Shown here one piece after another: positions 41,001 to 47,243 of a stretch of DNA of 64,000 nucleotides. Below the pieces are notes generated by a model. That model did no database searches. It was not told the DNA's origin and saw nothing but the letters and a program-made list of their open reading frames with translations. This DNA is from Symsagittifera roscoffensis (lineage: Eukaryota > Xenacoelomorpha > Acoela > Convolutidae). Each line of letters opens with the position of its first letter. Positions within the stretch are counted from its first letter, which is position 1. The stretch lies in assembly GCF_963678635.1 (NCBI RefSeq), contig NC_087068.1:37333436-37397435 (forward strand), in the 5' to 3' direction. The position numbers and the translations under genes are program-made.

Positions 41001-44000
41001 TTAATTTATGTCTATTAGTTGACGTAAATGCAGAATTGAGAAAATTATACTGTGATAACTTTGTTGGACAAATTTTTTCCAAAATTAAGTCTATGTTACG
41101 AATTGATAATGCTTGCTAATCGCGAGTTCAACCATTTCATACATAAAAATTCAGAGCACATTATTGAACCGAGCAAAAAAAACTAAGCAACTTTTTTCAA
41201 TAAAAAATATAAGCTTAATCAAGGATAGCTGGCTACTGTGCAAGAAGCACAGAATGTTCCGACCATAGTCTTAAAAAACTAATTTTTTTTTCAAATTAGT
41301 GTCGTTTTTTCGACATGATGTGATAAAAGATTCTGGAGGAAACAGTTGAGCTTAGGCATATTCGACAGTCATAGTAAAATACTTAAAATTAAAAACAATT
41401 TTTGAAAATTTACTGAAAAAAAAGTTATTCATTATGTTTGAAGTTTTTGCTTCCAAAAAGGCGATTAAATACTAAAAAAAACTAACTTTACTCGAAAAAG
41501 ACTAACTATGGTTTGAAGACAAAATACAGGAAAAAAAATTTTCATTTTGTTTGCAGTTTTTGATTTCAAAAAGGCGCTAAAATTCTCAAAAAAAAAAAAG
41601 TTTACTCGAGTAAAACTATTTTTACGGCTTAAATTAAGCTATTGTAAGCTATTAGGCCATTAAACTAAGACGAAATTTATTCGCTCGAATAAAGACGAAA
41701 AATCAAAAAATTTCGAACCGGTATTTCTTGACACTCAAACCTTTTTTAAATTTTGTTTTAAAAAAGAAAAAACACCCGAATACAAAGTTCCTTAATTTTT
41801 CAAATGATACGAACAATTTTTCAAATGATTGGAACAATAAGTGTATTAGAAATTGTTATAGTTACAAAAACTGAAAATTCCGCAAAACATCTTGTAACTC
41901 ATTTACCTCCACCATTGCGGCTTTAGATATGGCATTCAGGAAATTAGAAGAAAGCTGTGCCTTCAAAAAGAATCTGTTCTATTGCAACTAAGCCTACAAA
42001 AATATACAGGCTAACGATAATCAGAAAAGGCTGAAAATTTCTAGTTCAAAAAATGAGGTCCCATCCGGATTCAATATCAGGGCTTGGTCGTCTTAATCAA
42101 GTTTGTTACCTCTACGCCCAATACGCTGGTTGGTTCATTGATTTTGAATTTAATATGAAGTAAGATGAAACATCCGCCAAATCTTTTGAACAAAGAGGCT
42201 TACGGGAAAAAGTTTAGCACCCGGTTGCAACACCTTTGCTTATCACAAGAGTAATTTAAAATATATACATTGAATTCTTTAATTAAATCTACGACATTCA
42301 GAACTTCGCTAAACAAGGACGCCCCTTTCAGGCTAAGACTGTGTTGGGACGTCCCTTTCAGGCTAAGACTCTGTTGGGACGACCCTTTCAGGCTAAGACT
42401 GTGTTGGGACGCCCCTCTCAGACTGAGACTGTGTTGGGACACCCCTATCAGGTGTTCCAATTTAAGGTTGGATGGAGAAGGTGAGAGTGAAAGAGTGACG
42501 TGCCTGTATGTGCAAGTGGGATGACTGGTGACTGCCTCCTTGGCTCTGCATTGCGTGATGTGTGGCTGTGACGTCAGTGAGGGCATCTCTCAGCAGGTCT
42601 ATCGCATGTGGCAGAGCAGGAACAATAGTCTCCAGACATTCCTAAACAGCTCAATGTTCCGAATGTGTTATGGGAAGGAATCCTTGAACAGCTCCAATAG
42701 AACAATTTTTCTATTTTGGACAACGCGTTCTTCTAAATAGAATTTGTCTTTAATGGGAAAGAACCGATATAAAAGGCCGAAACTAGCTTTTTTTACTGAT
42801 TTCGCGCAGGTACAGATTTTTGCGACGAGGTGTTAATTGAAAACTAATTCGGAAAATTTCATGGCCGCATGCATTTTTTGAAGAAAAAAAACGTACCAAC
42901 AATCCCTTAATAATTCTAGAATACCTTTATTAGGTCTTTTACTATAATCTGTTTTATAACCAAATCATTGCATGTAAGTTTTAGCCTTAATGTACAATGG
43001 AGTATCGTAAATTGTGAAAATATAGCGATTACTTTCGGACCAAGTCATTGCATAAACGTTCAATAAAGTCATCTTTTTCTCACCTGGGAGCCTTTCATGC
43101 TTCCGGGTAAATTCACAATGAGACTACGTCCCCTGATTCCACAGACAGCTCTGAAACAGTCATAAGTTTTCACATTAAATTCCAAAAACTTGAAAATTCT
43201 TTCATGCTTTGATTTGAAACAACTCCAAACCAGCAAAAAAAAAAAATTGGCAAAAAGTTGGCAAAAACATTCAGAGCATCCTTATTACCATTATAATTGA
43301 TATATAAGTCCCAATTTCTTGTATTCAGACATCTTTTTTGCAGCTTGAACAATCGTTCAAAGTTGGAAGATATATTTATCGGATCGAGTAGATCATTTCT
43401 CCAATACTTTGTATTGTTGTTTCAGCAGATATCAGGGATTATTAAGTCCCGCCCTTCATTTCTAGGCAGTAGAGTGAAACTCAGTCAAATAGAATACCTT
43501 GACAGCATTGCCATTGGCGTCGTGTCCAGCGATGTCCTCATCATTGCGATCGACAACCCAGGGGCCTCCCGCTCAATCACAATGCGCGTGGCCTCAGGAG
43601 TCACGTCAGTCGGCGAGAACCCAGTTCCCCCAATCGTCAAAATCAAATCCAACCTAAACCACATTATAGGACCATGAGGGATGGTGCATCACTGAGAGTC
43701 CACCACTAACTCAGGTTTCTTTACTTAAATCGTCACAGCTTTCATACAGCCAGGCCAAACCTATACTCGTAGAATCCGGAACTTACAAAGACATCCCGAA
43801 ACCAGAGATGTACTTAACTCGAGTTCCAAAAGAAACGCTACAACTAATACTACAGCAAGAGTCTTTGGATTTCCATCACCAGATGTAAGATTCGGTATTT
43901 GACCAAACTGGTTAAAGTTTCTACGTGAACTTATTTTTGTTGCAATTCGAATAATTACTATTTCGATGTCATAAACTAAAAAATTAGGATTGTGACAAAA

Positions 44001-44247
44001 TACTATTTGATAAGTAAACAAACCTCTTTTCGTCACACCACTGTTCTAGAACATTCTTGATAGCAGAGAGCGAATCGGGAACCAGTTTATTCGCAACCAC
44101 AGTTGCCGGAAGTCTCTCTGCGACTACCTTGCGGATATTGTTCCCACTTCTGTCTTCGGCGTAATTGTTGAAACACCGGTCACTCACCGTCAAGATGCCC
44201 AGTCTCATGAAGTCTTCGCGACAACCTCTGTGACTGTAGCTCTGCAT
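6749..44247 (-). CDS. GPHN: Gephyrin / molybdopterin adenylyltransferase-molybdotransferase (17 coding exons)
   Basis: Gephyrin family: the G domain adenylylates molybdopterin and the E domain inserts molybdenum, the last steps of molybdenum-cofactor synthesis in the cytosol. In vertebrates gephyrin also scaffolds inhibitory synapses. Exons as I place them: 44247-44024, 43653-43498, 43150-43084, 42641-42573, 37978-37859, 37561-37396, 36965-36852, 22214-21996, 21341-21249, 21147-21092, 20570-20451, 20209-19997, 19881-19760, 18920-18759, 8092-7924, 7638-7416, 6954-6749. They sum to 2499 nt, exactly 832 codons plus a TGA stop. Every junction has AG/GT ends and matching phase, and the order follows the family from end to end. 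I start at the first in-frame ATG (44247) because a TAA lies just upstream; 44208 is an alternative. The donors after 42573 (GTCACA) and 19760 (GTCAGT) are weak, and the former is the least certain boundary. Confidence 0.93.
8150..8350 (-). repeat. tRNA-like SINE fragment
   Basis: On the minus strand, TGGCTGAGCTGG (A-box-like) is followed about 30 nt later by GGTCGCATGTTCAAATC (B-box-like), as in a tRNA-derived promoter. The outer part (8169-8190) carries the 'acagaggcgaagctgcgcttc' hairpin segment shared with other repeats in the window. A similar head lies near 33285-33335. It does not fold as a complete functional tRNA. Confidence 0.5.
8880..9640 (+). pseudogene. Degenerate retroelement remnant (possible LINE tail)
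   Basis: Slightly GC-richer than its surroundings. One frame reads a GHV.SMED-like segment similar to LINE C-terminal tails. A further ORF at 9030-9527 includes [12 protein letters not shown] and FARHPKTC, which resemble degenerate zinc-finger pieces missing some ligands. Stops and frame changes interrupt it. The match rests on short motifs only; it could be another repeat. Confidence 0.35.
9925..11307 (-). pseudogene. LINE reverse transcriptase, 3' part (copy A), frameshifted
   Basis: Minus-strand reverse transcriptase of a non-LTR retrotransposon. Visible motifs: [14 protein letters not shown] (RT motif A region), [21 protein letters not shown] region (motif B; key residues GIRQGCPLS), and AYADDVNVF (motif C with the catalytic YADD). 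Further on, in other frames, come GGVGWPNIR (thumb-like) and a C-terminal Cys/His segment ending [13 protein letters not shown]. The coding frame changes at least twice (about 10760, 10430 and 10280), so this copy is dead. Its 5' continuation lies on the far side of the LTR element at 16951-17038; the target-site bases join the two halves in frame. Confidence 0.85.
11304..11307. repeat. Target-site duplication, left (GATT)
   Basis: GATT directly abuts the first base of the 5' LTR and is repeated at 16947-16950 directly after the 3' LTR. A 4-bp duplication fits BEL/Pao- or Gypsy-like integrases. Confidence 0.85.
11308..11917 (+). repeat. 5' LTR (610 bp)
   Basis: Starts TGTTCTGATTT and ends GCGTAATA. 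It contains a TATA box (TATAAATAG, 11630-11638), so transcription should begin near 11660, and an AATAAA at 11805-11810. The upstream part has a cluster of TCGTAAAATACGA / ATACGAA elements (about 11480-11605) that look like repeated regulatory sites. It is not a canonical TG...CA LTR, because the 3' end is ...ATA. Confidence 0.92.
11480..11605. promoter_or_regulatory. Repeated ATACGAA / TCGTAAAATACGA cluster upstream of the LTR TATA box
   Basis: At least six ATACGA cores occur in about 125 bp, some in an inverted arrangement that makes near-palindromes (TCTCGTAAAATACGAG). Clustered short sites just upstream of a TATA box are typical of enhancer elements. They are candidates for binding a host factor or the element's own third-ORF product. 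The same cluster occurs in the 3' LTR about 5029 bp downstream. Confidence 0.5.
11921..11938 (+). promoter_or_regulatory. Putative tRNA primer-binding site
   Basis: TGGTGCGACCAGTGAGGC begins three bases after the 5' LTR. The leading TGG pairs with a tRNA CCA end, as expected for minus-strand priming. I have not assigned the tRNA. Confidence 0.6.
12139..12240 (+). CDS. Tiny basic ORF (33 aa) in LTR element leader
   Basis: ATG to TAA, ending in a run of lysines. It may be the remnant of a gag start, or simply an upstream ORF in the leader. A second such ORF lies at 12444-12557 (37 aa, Lys/Arg-rich). Neither resembles a known domain. Both precede the glycoprotein ORF and would affect scanning ribosomes unless spliced out. 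Confidence 0.3.
   Translation: MADTYMPKRTNRPTNFYGTTIPSSIIGKFKKKK
12444..12557 (+). CDS. Second tiny basic ORF (37 aa) in LTR element leader
   Basis: ATG to TGA, about one third Lys/Arg. It may be left from a nucleocapsid-like gag region or may be non-functional. It ends 141 bases before the glycoprotein ORF start, with an intervening pyrimidine stretch (12600-12625) that could serve as a splice acceptor context. Confidence 0.25.
   Translation: MANELRLKKSHFRKTPNNNGQSELRFAKKQKQPLKTN
12699..14462 (+). CDS. Envelope-like glycoprotein ectodomain (587 aa)
   Basis: Intact ORF. Residues 1-28 are acidic and are shared with the spliced third-ORF product. A signal-peptide-like segment follows (hydrophobic core about 49-61, predicted cleavage after NQTSA at 66). 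The rest is a Cys-rich secreted-type domain with several N-glycosylation sequons (for example NATM, NVTL, NSTF, NRSM). The pattern around CDGRSW and the later [10 protein letters not shown] segment recalls glycoproteins of chuvirus-like negative-strand viruses captured by some invertebrate retrotransposons. That is an impression from memory, not a search result. There is no membrane anchor before the TGA; the anchor appears in the overlapping next ORF. A strong splice donor lies inside this ORF at 12783. Confidence 0.65.
   Translation: MTNPNSEIEEGELMDQDPVLTTLEEMLKVSTFKNYSTIIHHQKINLQKIYLVGLLTLMILSNQTSAFDPKEQLYANTANNLRVAHYDCQLMTSNKMFSLNKVAPCKVQPENIKVAHAYVTLYQRHYRTKVNATMCRIKHQSMRWFCDSFDSSGIDARQNMITTDLHLSANECKLAADRGYLNLGYASIGNIPFTFNVKTVTNAHAGKVDGKHHNECDGRSWIKLDTFETYMQNVTLTVNLKDGTVNNWQNIPLPCPVSENGCETTSLDAFAYTWEEPNNCIFTVLNRFPAKMIQNEESYYIIKGDSSPSIHSTHTRDSQKFMLQVMNKPQSLCGHPRIVYPTSYDSLFIAYTDGFNMDTGIQVKPTPETGTIHNAGQPNSTFLTLSDDSPPLQFSSHQIDYEAHIGTKLDYILFYSFYMLRTAELALLQNQCELERSSILNTLMLSLESPRLAGYILTKNRSMFLETNGNVAWLYHCPKFYSPLQLMDECYNRIPIMYKENIHFVDPITRQTFQSADLQDCSDKHSNLFQLDVDDDKSWIELTPQITRVTGPHLFKPKEIIQKIKHSLASSQGASIYTYAQMQNSGI
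12783..12788 (+). promoter_or_regulatory. Splice donor inside the env-like ORF
   Basis: AAA|GTAAGT exactly after codon 28, phase 0. Used with the acceptor at 15028, it removes 2246 nt, including both glycoprotein ORFs. Confidence 0.65.
14459..15007 (+). CDS. Small membrane ORF (182 aa), probable env anchor/tail
   Basis: Starts in the stop codon of the preceding ORF (ATGA overlap) in the -1 frame. Two hydrophobic stretches are visible: [20 protein letters not shown] at about residues 70-89 and a second, [18 protein letters not shown], near 109-126. A charged tail follows. The preceding ORF has a signal peptide and ectodomain but no anchor, so this ORF probably supplies the stem and transmembrane part. 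It could do so by termination-reinitiation, by frameshifting, or as the product of a one-base mutation that split a single env. No obvious X XXY YYZ slip site precedes the junction in the correct frame. Confidence 0.55.
   Translation: MISDNSEMKGILQKVSRSFLNAKKIFFKDSYSPLGSSQTIYLDYLISPNFWKNEYTRIFGKVQYYLEKCGIVFASFLFVKFILDCLVFIIKAMHIHKITGRSLHFGKVLLAASYNILFTSIVTSIFTQDEQAEKIEQECDQKIQAPLLEEIDKINQDRMYPQIQLTSFERRTQNLDHPTNPV
15027..15028 (+). promoter_or_regulatory. Splice acceptor before third ORF
   Basis: A pyrimidine-leaning TTCTACTGTTCTAG ends at 15028. Joining it to the donor at 12783 gives 28 codons, then seven codons, then the ATG of the third ORF, all in frame with no stop. Both sites fit the consensus and the phase is exact, so use is likely but unproven. 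Confidence 0.6.
15050..15808 (+). CDS. Third ORF: acidic/coiled-coil protein, possible transactivator (252 aa; 287 if spliced)
   Basis: I do not recognise a family. The N-terminus is acidic with bulky hydrophobics ([12 protein letters not shown]), resembling a transcription-activation domain. A long Ser/Thr/Pro-rich linker follows, then a basic patch (KIKKRTQ), and the last about 30 residues form a heptad pattern ([19 protein letters not shown]) typical of a coiled coil. With the upstream exon (12699-12782) it gains a further 28 acidic residues shared with the glycoprotein ORF plus seven linker residues. By analogy with complex retroviruses I infer a regulatory protein, perhaps acting on the repeated LTR sites. 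Confidence 0.55.
   Translation: MNTTLDDDLRDFEDLLSLLPPTDPLDSQISALTQQPTVSSTTTPTAKPTSTRSFVEPLLQTSSAVPITTASQPPPLNISPPDFQIPLVPSNSKIKKRTQIVKPYKILTANTPVSTSHCPMTIRRQPLHPTEINTRLHIQLERERYINSKSNPGFDMNLNYALNPLINRFKLEAYHPIKKMYSITNSLLEYQKIYVPAKYLTAKLQTPQLDDYTEQIQRSHIHETHQIRELKKQIHNLKTKNQQLIARLEGKL
15809..16336 (+). promoter_or_regulatory. 3' untranslated part of LTR element with purine-rich tract
   Basis: About 530 bases with no ORF worth reporting. The last bases before the 3' LTR (about 16320-16335, AAATAGGAGGATGGAT) are purine-rich and fit a polypurine tract for plus-strand priming. Confidence 0.5.
16337..16946 (+). repeat. 3' LTR (610 bp)
   Basis: Same length as the 5' LTR and no difference noticed by eye, including the TATA box at 16659-16667 and AATAAA at 16834-16839. 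Followed by the GATT duplication at 16947-16950. Confidence 0.92.
16947..17038 (-). pseudogene. LINE copy A, 5' continuation beyond the LTR insertion
   Basis: Read on the minus strand, this encodes the start of the RT domain up to an RNIRNAI segment. It continues in frame into the part at 11303 and below when the LTR element and one GATT are left out. It ends abruptly near 17038, where a second LINE tail begins, so copy A is strongly 5'-truncated. Confidence 0.75.
17040..17265 (-). pseudogene. LINE copy B, 3' end fragment
   Basis: About 85-90% similar by eye to 9925-10150 and in the same orientation. It carries the same [20 protein letters not shown]-terminal segment. Two 3' ends of one LINE family therefore lie head-to-tail either side of copy A. 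Confidence 0.7.
17266..18758. other. Non-coding intron segment
   Basis: No gene seen. Around 18235-18450 there is a G-rich piece beginning CAGGGACGGATCTAGG, which looks like one end of a hAT-type element, but I found no matching inverted end. Confidence 0.5.
18759..22214 (-). CDS. GPHN: Gephyrin exons 8-14: E (MoeA-like) domain, first part
   Basis: Seven exons encode residues about 306-633. In order, the visible MoeA signatures are [25 protein letters not shown] (the molybdopterin-binding loop); a GDSTAG segment; [32 protein letters not shown] with [32 protein letters not shown]; and [10 protein letters not shown]. The exon at 21341-21249 lies between two conserved exons and supplies the PPFPAS loop; without it the domain would be dead. 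Intron sizes here are a few hundred bases, in contrast to the 14.6 kb and 10.7 kb introns on either side. Confidence 0.93.
22609..22925. mobile_element. hAT-type MITE (317 bp)
   Basis: Bounded by an exact 8-bp duplication ATATAAAT (22601-22608 and 22926-22933). The ends are imperfect inverted repeats: aAGTGGCGTAC at the left and GCACGCTACTG at the right, close to the CAGTGGCGTA type common in hAT transposons. No transposase is encoded. A long G run near the right end and a GCC.GAAGGCGCC palindrome inside are shared in style with the element at 47913. Confidence 0.75.
22934..25394. other. Non-coding gephyrin intron segment
   Basis: AT-rich, no supported gene. Around 24690-24850 lies one member of a dispersed repeat recognised by 'ccactttcgaaa...gttcgatagtggagt'. 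Other members lie near 27350, 32780, 39080, 39480, 40690 and 52560. Confidence 0.5.
25395..25885 (-). repeat. tRNA-derived SINE, copy 2, with internal 37-bp tandem repeat
   Basis: Same order of segments as 1195-1590. A box on the minus strand is the complement of 25777-25787 and the B box is at about 25735-25745. Inside, 25499-25635 holds about four tandem copies of a 37-bp unit beginning AAGTGACGCAAGCCAATTAT. Copy 1 has only one such unit, so the array expanded in this copy. Confidence 0.65.
26455..27290. repeat. Tandem direct duplication, about 414-bp unit, two copies
   Basis: The segment around 26634 (AATTCCGACAAAATTGAC) recurs at 27048 with the flanking sequence in the same order, including the 'cttgcttatc.caagggta' motif. 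The copies have diverged by roughly 15-20% by eye. The short ORFs within them are not coding. Confidence 0.65.
28191..28256 (-). repeat. tRNA-like SINE head
   Basis: On the minus strand, TAGCCTGGAGG (A box) and GGTTCGAATCT (B box) are spaced as in a tRNA gene. The stems do not fold into a complete tRNA. A hairpin segment at 27914-27935 (gaggcgaagcggagcttc) lies outside it, as in other members. Confidence 0.55.
28685..28765 (+). repeat. tRNA-like SINE head on the plus strand
   Basis: A TAGTGATGG A-box-like segment and a GGTTCAAATCG B box flank a perfect 20-base palindrome (CAGCAATCATATGATTGCTG) at the anticodon-arm position. It is too short and mismatched to be a working tRNA gene. Confidence 0.45.
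29792..30046. mobile_element. Foldback/MITE with iterated inverted ends (255 bp)
   Basis: The left end holds four tandem variants of an 18-base unit, GGCGACAATTCGTAACA; the right end holds four of its complement. The whole therefore folds into a long stem with an AT-rich middle of about 110 bases. The 8 bases CAATTTAC flank both sides (29784-29791 and 30047-30054), a probable target duplication. Subterminal iterons of this kind usually bind a transposase. Confidence 0.7.
30635..32179 (+). CDS. F-box-like / leucine-rich-repeat protein, intronless (514 aa)
   Basis: An intact single-exon ORF inside a gephyrin intron, on the opposite strand. Residues about 10-50 fit an F-box: [16 protein letters not shown] followed by [16 protein letters not shown], the Skp1-binding helix pattern. 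The rest has irregular leucine-rich segments (for example [50 protein letters not shown]) like substrate-binding LRR domains. F-box/LRR proteins act as substrate receptors of SCF ubiquitin ligases. The intact frame with no introns suggests either a retroposed copy or a member of an expanded family. The F-box assignment is from pattern only. Confidence 0.6.
   Translation: MNRTYEYPTKISDLPESVIRKICQLLIFSFLAENEGFRSVLAFRSVSYHFYRTINSCSLNITYDISTLKYYLSKEHCFPFSYNSNRAEYFLTHLVESTDWKFNQFSILLSIVRTDMTYFDEFFSDQKKLICSRYRELFGNNLKTVVLDLHNSDVSNDGNNHFALTLADEIFPEIGNKATEIDMNVRIWRTFELPSFNSRFFHHVKKLTIQQTQLSFRDNNIAYQLAQLCFNVEELTLIKMDTLGQTDGFEVKFLEKMPKVTSFKCNKLNSLTLINGPILDRITTLQLDDWGNNPDVPRWCLSNKCPNLINLTLRRPLETKKPKKTAHPFKIPPKLKTLKANASFLSRTVCDLVSKLEELYIIYDECDLKSLKKLIKSGDLSSLRIVNITVSRSLQPYSPRKIWKLACYILKARPALKVLSVRSLTSNCHGDPDYQPLCPIQFAKIASQKVFFWRRSAQTFSTTLLYFNFFENIVKNTLDQATIRRLDELDLKYEWNLRSGPCSSHYSSLLVSAF
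32180..34449. other. Non-coding gephyrin intron segment
   Basis: No supported gene. It holds a tRNA-like head near 33285-33335 (minus strand, TGGCTCAATGG A box), a copy of the 'gacagaagctgcgtttcgcaaacacttgcg' hairpin segment at 33176 and a partial dispersed repeat near 32780-32900. Confidence 0.5.
34450..35045 (+). repeat. Tandem array, about 195-bp unit, three copies
   Basis: The phrase AACTAGGTGA(A/G)CCAAA recurs at 34652 and 34847, and the unit also contains a GTATGGAGCGCAGCCAAAGCTGG segment and a TTTCTCTACTA segment in constant order. Diverged single units lie near 1740-1960 and 35480-35700. Not coding. Confidence 0.65.
35046..36851. other. Non-coding gephyrin intron segment
   Basis: Contains a further diverged unit of the 195-bp repeat (35480-35700) and degenerate repeats of the same kind to about 36330, then A-rich sequence. 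No coding region supported. Confidence 0.5.
36852..37978 (-). CDS. GPHN: Gephyrin exons 5-7: low-complexity linker
   Basis: Three exons (120, 166 and 114 nt) encode residues 173 to about 305. They are rich in Met/His/Ser (first), Gly/Asp/Glu (second) and Gln/Ser (third). Acceptors are GCTTTAG, AATTCAG and TTGTAG; donors are AAT|GTAAGC, AGAG|GTATTT and TATG|GTATAT. In known gephyrins this segment joins the G and E domains, binds partners and is heavily alternatively spliced. The sequence here is not conserved with the vertebrate linker as far as I can judge. The exons are supported by splice sites, phase and position rather than by similarity. Confidence 0.75.
37979..42317. other. Non-coding gephyrin intron segment
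   Basis: No gene seen. Dispersed repeats: a perfect short hairpin GCGAAGC-AGA-GCTTCGC near 38195, and members of the 'gttcgatagtggagt' family near 39080-39290, 39480-39660 and 40690-40870. A tRNA-like head on the minus strand lies near 42085-42120. Confidence 0.5.
42318..42455. repeat. 30-bp minisatellite (about 4.5 units) in gephyrin intron 4
   Basis: Unit close to ACGCCCCTTTCAGGCTAAGA plus CTGTGTTGGG, tandem, with scattered substitutions. Because 30 is divisible by three, the minus strand keeps an open frame with a 10-residue period (SQHSLSLKG). It lies about 120 bases beyond the proposed end of gephyrin exon 4. Confidence 0.8.
42573..44247 (-). CDS. GPHN: Gephyrin exons 1-4: G (MogA-like) domain
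   Basis: Four exons encode residues 1 to about 172. The first carries [10 protein letters not shown] and AEDRSG, typical of the MogA/G-domain N-terminus. The second carries the substrate-binding signature [15 protein letters not shown] and a REAPGL segment. The third carries CGIRG and [10 protein letters not shown], the family's C-terminal G-domain signature, and the fourth ends with the [12 protein letters not shown] helix. Phases are 0/2, 2/2, 2/0 and 0/0. The end of exon 4 is inferred: continuing in frame reaches a stop codon within about 40 codons, so a donor must lie before it. GAC|GTCACA is the one that keeps phase 0 with the next identified exon. Confidence 0.9.
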
Positions 44248-44277
44248 TATTGGAATGTTTTTGGCGGTGTCAAACAA

Positions 44278-46400
44278 TTATAAACTGTTTTTTTTTTCAA
44301 TCAGACATCTGAAAACAATGAATTTCATAACTAACAAGTTTGTTTGCCGCAAGAACTATCATTTTGGCACAGAGGCGAAGCTGGGCGACTTGCGATACAC
44401 AATTAAGCGCCAAAAGATAATGTGCTTCAAACGAAAAAATCGATAGAGTTTCTATTGTCTAACCTGTTGTTTCTGTGAAAAATTTTTGGTGGGAGCACGA
44501 TGCAAATAGTGTCATACACATCATCACTACGCTACCTAAAAACAAAAAAACATGCCCTGGGCAAAATCATCTTGAGCACCGATGCCAAGCTTCATTCCGC
44601 AACCAAGCCAAAAATTGCAAAAAAGGCGCTTTCAAATTGCAACAAAACGCAATAGTGCAAAACTCGGGGAACAATTACCTTCAACGAATAGAAGAGAGCG
44701 AAAGCAACCTACAGGTATGATGAAAATAATTGTACTAGAGCCCGAAATACATACCATCATATATATTTCTACCTGGTTAGTTTGGATGGTTCTTAAAAGA
44801 CATGAACTAAGAAATGAGAGACAAGAGAGCAACGAGTGAACAAATGGTGGTGAAGGAATGTAGGGGACAGTAACCGTACCAAAACCTAGGTATCTCATAG
44901 GAAATGAGCAAGCAAGAGACAGAGAGCTCTTAAAAATGTATACACATCGTTCAGTACCGAAACATAGAAAAACTGCCTGGCTAAATAATTAGATGGAACA
45001 GGTAAAGAGATCCAGAATTTGTTTTGAAAATTGTTAAGATTCAATTTATTAGTTAAGAATTGATGAGATCAAGAATACTGTTTTCTATAAAATTTTCAAT
45101 CGTTTTAAAATTCTAAAATGTTTTGGCACGTGCATCAAAATGTCGGGAACACGGTTGGAGCCGGGAACACAGAAGGTGTAGTTGTTGCCATTTACTGGCA
45201 ATGCGGCAATCTGGCAAGAGGCAAGTCGGCCATTAGAGACATAATTGATTCTTGCCGTAGTCAGCGGCATGCTAGGCACGGTCGGATAACTCTTTTCAGA
45301 ACTTTGCTTTAGTGGAGAATCCAGAATTCCTGTTTTAATATGATGTGGCTGTTTTCCAATCCACAATCTCCGTTGCTGTCGTGAATATGCTGCAAAAAGA
45401 GGCAAATGGGTAGCTGTTTTGCATCCTCGTTTACCGGATGGCGACAAGAGAGCAGAATTGTGGCATTGCTGAGTCGTCCTATGGTTCGGTTAGATGTATG
45501 ATCGTCGAGGAATGGATAGAGTGATTCAATTTTGTAATTGGAGAGCTTAGTCCGCTTTCAATTAAACACAGTGAATACTAAAAATCAAAATTTGAAAAAT
45601 AAGCGCGAACAGAATTTTCACAAACTTTTTCCTCGGGAAAACAACTTTTTCCTCAAGAAAAAAATGACTTCGCCCATTGACACTAAACAAAAACCATTTT
45701 GAAAAAATCACATTTTTTTTCAGCAGTAAACTTGACCAGTCTTTAAAAATTTATCAGATAACGCCTTATATAAATATCTTAACCTTTTTCATTTAGCTGT
45801 TGTTAATTGCCAGAAAAAAGGCGCGTCATGTGAGCAGAACCCAAATCTTCATAACTTCAGACAGCCGTCAGTCGCAGTTAAACAAAACATACTGGTATGG
45901 GAAGCAGGGGGACATTGGGGACACTTAGTCATGTTCAATTTAAAATTCTCTGGATTTTGCAATTTTGTTTCAGATGATGCTTAAGCAGAATCTTACGCGG
46001 TTGTAGAACAATTGCTATCACAATGCAGTTACAATAAAAAAAAAACATCGAAAGCATCGGAAGAAGTTGTCTTGAAATATTTTTTCCAGGATAAAGAAAT
46101 TATGTACATTTAGAGACGTCAACAGATGTATTTGGAACATGTTTAGAGGTTTGCATACGAATTCCAGAGTCCCAAATGCACCTTCTTGATTTTTTCTTCC
46201 TGCTTTCATATTAACACCTCTAATTTAGTCATTCTAACAGTAAAACAACTATGAAAATCGAAATTCTGCCTCTTTTCCATCCCCCTTAAATTTTTTCTGA
46301 AAATCAATATGTGAAAGTCTTTTCAAAATGAATTTTCATGTTATATACTGATTTCAAACGTGTCAGCATTTTTACATTTTTTAAATACAAATTGCCGTGT
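44278..46400. other. Non-coding region upstream of gephyrin
   Basis: Should contain the gephyrin promoter and 5' untranslated region, but I see no convincing TATA box or exon. A hairpin-bearing repeat segment lies at 44370. The segment 45085-45450 has mixed composition and an open frame on each strand, but I cannot assign either. Confidence 0.4.
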
Positions 46401-46408
46401 GAACAATT

Positions 46409-46604
46409 GGCTCTTTTTCCTTTTTCCCACACCTGTAAATTTTTATATGTAAATTTGTTAACATTGTCCGATTATGAAAATTTACATAAAGACTAATAAA
46501 ACCACGACAAACATATTTGGTCTACTACTCAACCTCGTAACACCACTCGTTACTTTAATATATTGAAGCTCGTGTGAGGTGGGGGGGGGCTTGGAAAAAG
46601 AGCC
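46409..46604. mobile_element. GGCTCTTTTTCC-type MITE 1
   Basis: Ends GGCTCTTTTTCC and GGAAAAAGAGCC. Flanks are GAACAATT and AAACAATT (7 of 8 identical). Internal sequence is shared with the other family members. Confidence 0.75.
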
Positions 46605-46691
46605 AAACAATTTTTGAACAGCTTTATTTTGTAATTTTATGAGGCGGGTGGGTAAACTGCAAAAGAGCTGATGTTCTGAAATGGTGTCGGC

Positions 46692-47108
46692 GGGGAGGGT
46701 TCTCATGCTTGAAGGACCGAATGCTTGAAAAGTTTCAACCAATCAAAATCGTTAAGCGTTCCTATAGGCTAAATGCCTTTCTCGCAAAATAGAAGTCGAT
46801 ATTAACAGAAAATGTTTTAAATCAGTGGAAAATAATTTAAAATATTACAAATTGCGGGCTACAACCGCAATACTATTCAGATAAACATCAAGACTTATGA
46901 GTTCAAGTTCATAAGAACTTTTCAGTCTTAAAAACTCATCTGCTTATTATTTAATCGGTCAGTATTAACACTAATCGCCTGGATTTACTTCCTTACTTTG
47001 AGACTTTCACGATTTACTTTGAGATTTTGAATACTCAATTCTGATTGGCTGAAAGTAAGCTAAAATAAATTTCAAGCATTCGATCCTTCAAGCATGAGGG
47101 ACGCCACC
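46692..47108. mobile_element. Inverted-repeat element with 9-bp target duplication (417 bp)
   Basis: GGTGTCGGC occurs directly on both sides (46683-46691 and 47109-47117). The termini are inverted repeats of about 39 bases with the shared core CTCATGCTTGAAGGA.CGAAT. A 9-bp duplication fits Mutator-like or Merlin-type elements. No ORF. Confidence 0.75.
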
Positions 47109-47243
47109 GGTGTCGGCAAATTTTGCTTTTAGTTTGTTCACGATGCAAAATTTTATTCCTTTATGACAACGTTTAAGTAGTTTTTCCTAACTGAGACTCA
47201 AATGGGGAGGCAAGTGGAAAAAGCCTAATTTATATAACAATTG

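Noticed and set aside
42200..42586. 128-codon minus-strand frame with repeated SQHSLSLKG
   Set aside because: Its upstream part overlaps gephyrin exon 4 in the wrong frame and the repeat is explained by the 30-bp minisatellite. Kept only as a possible alternative exon in the findings.
45085..45447. Open frames on both strands upstream of gephyrin
   Set aside because: Neither frame has a recognisable motif, and no splice signals make a convincing exon.
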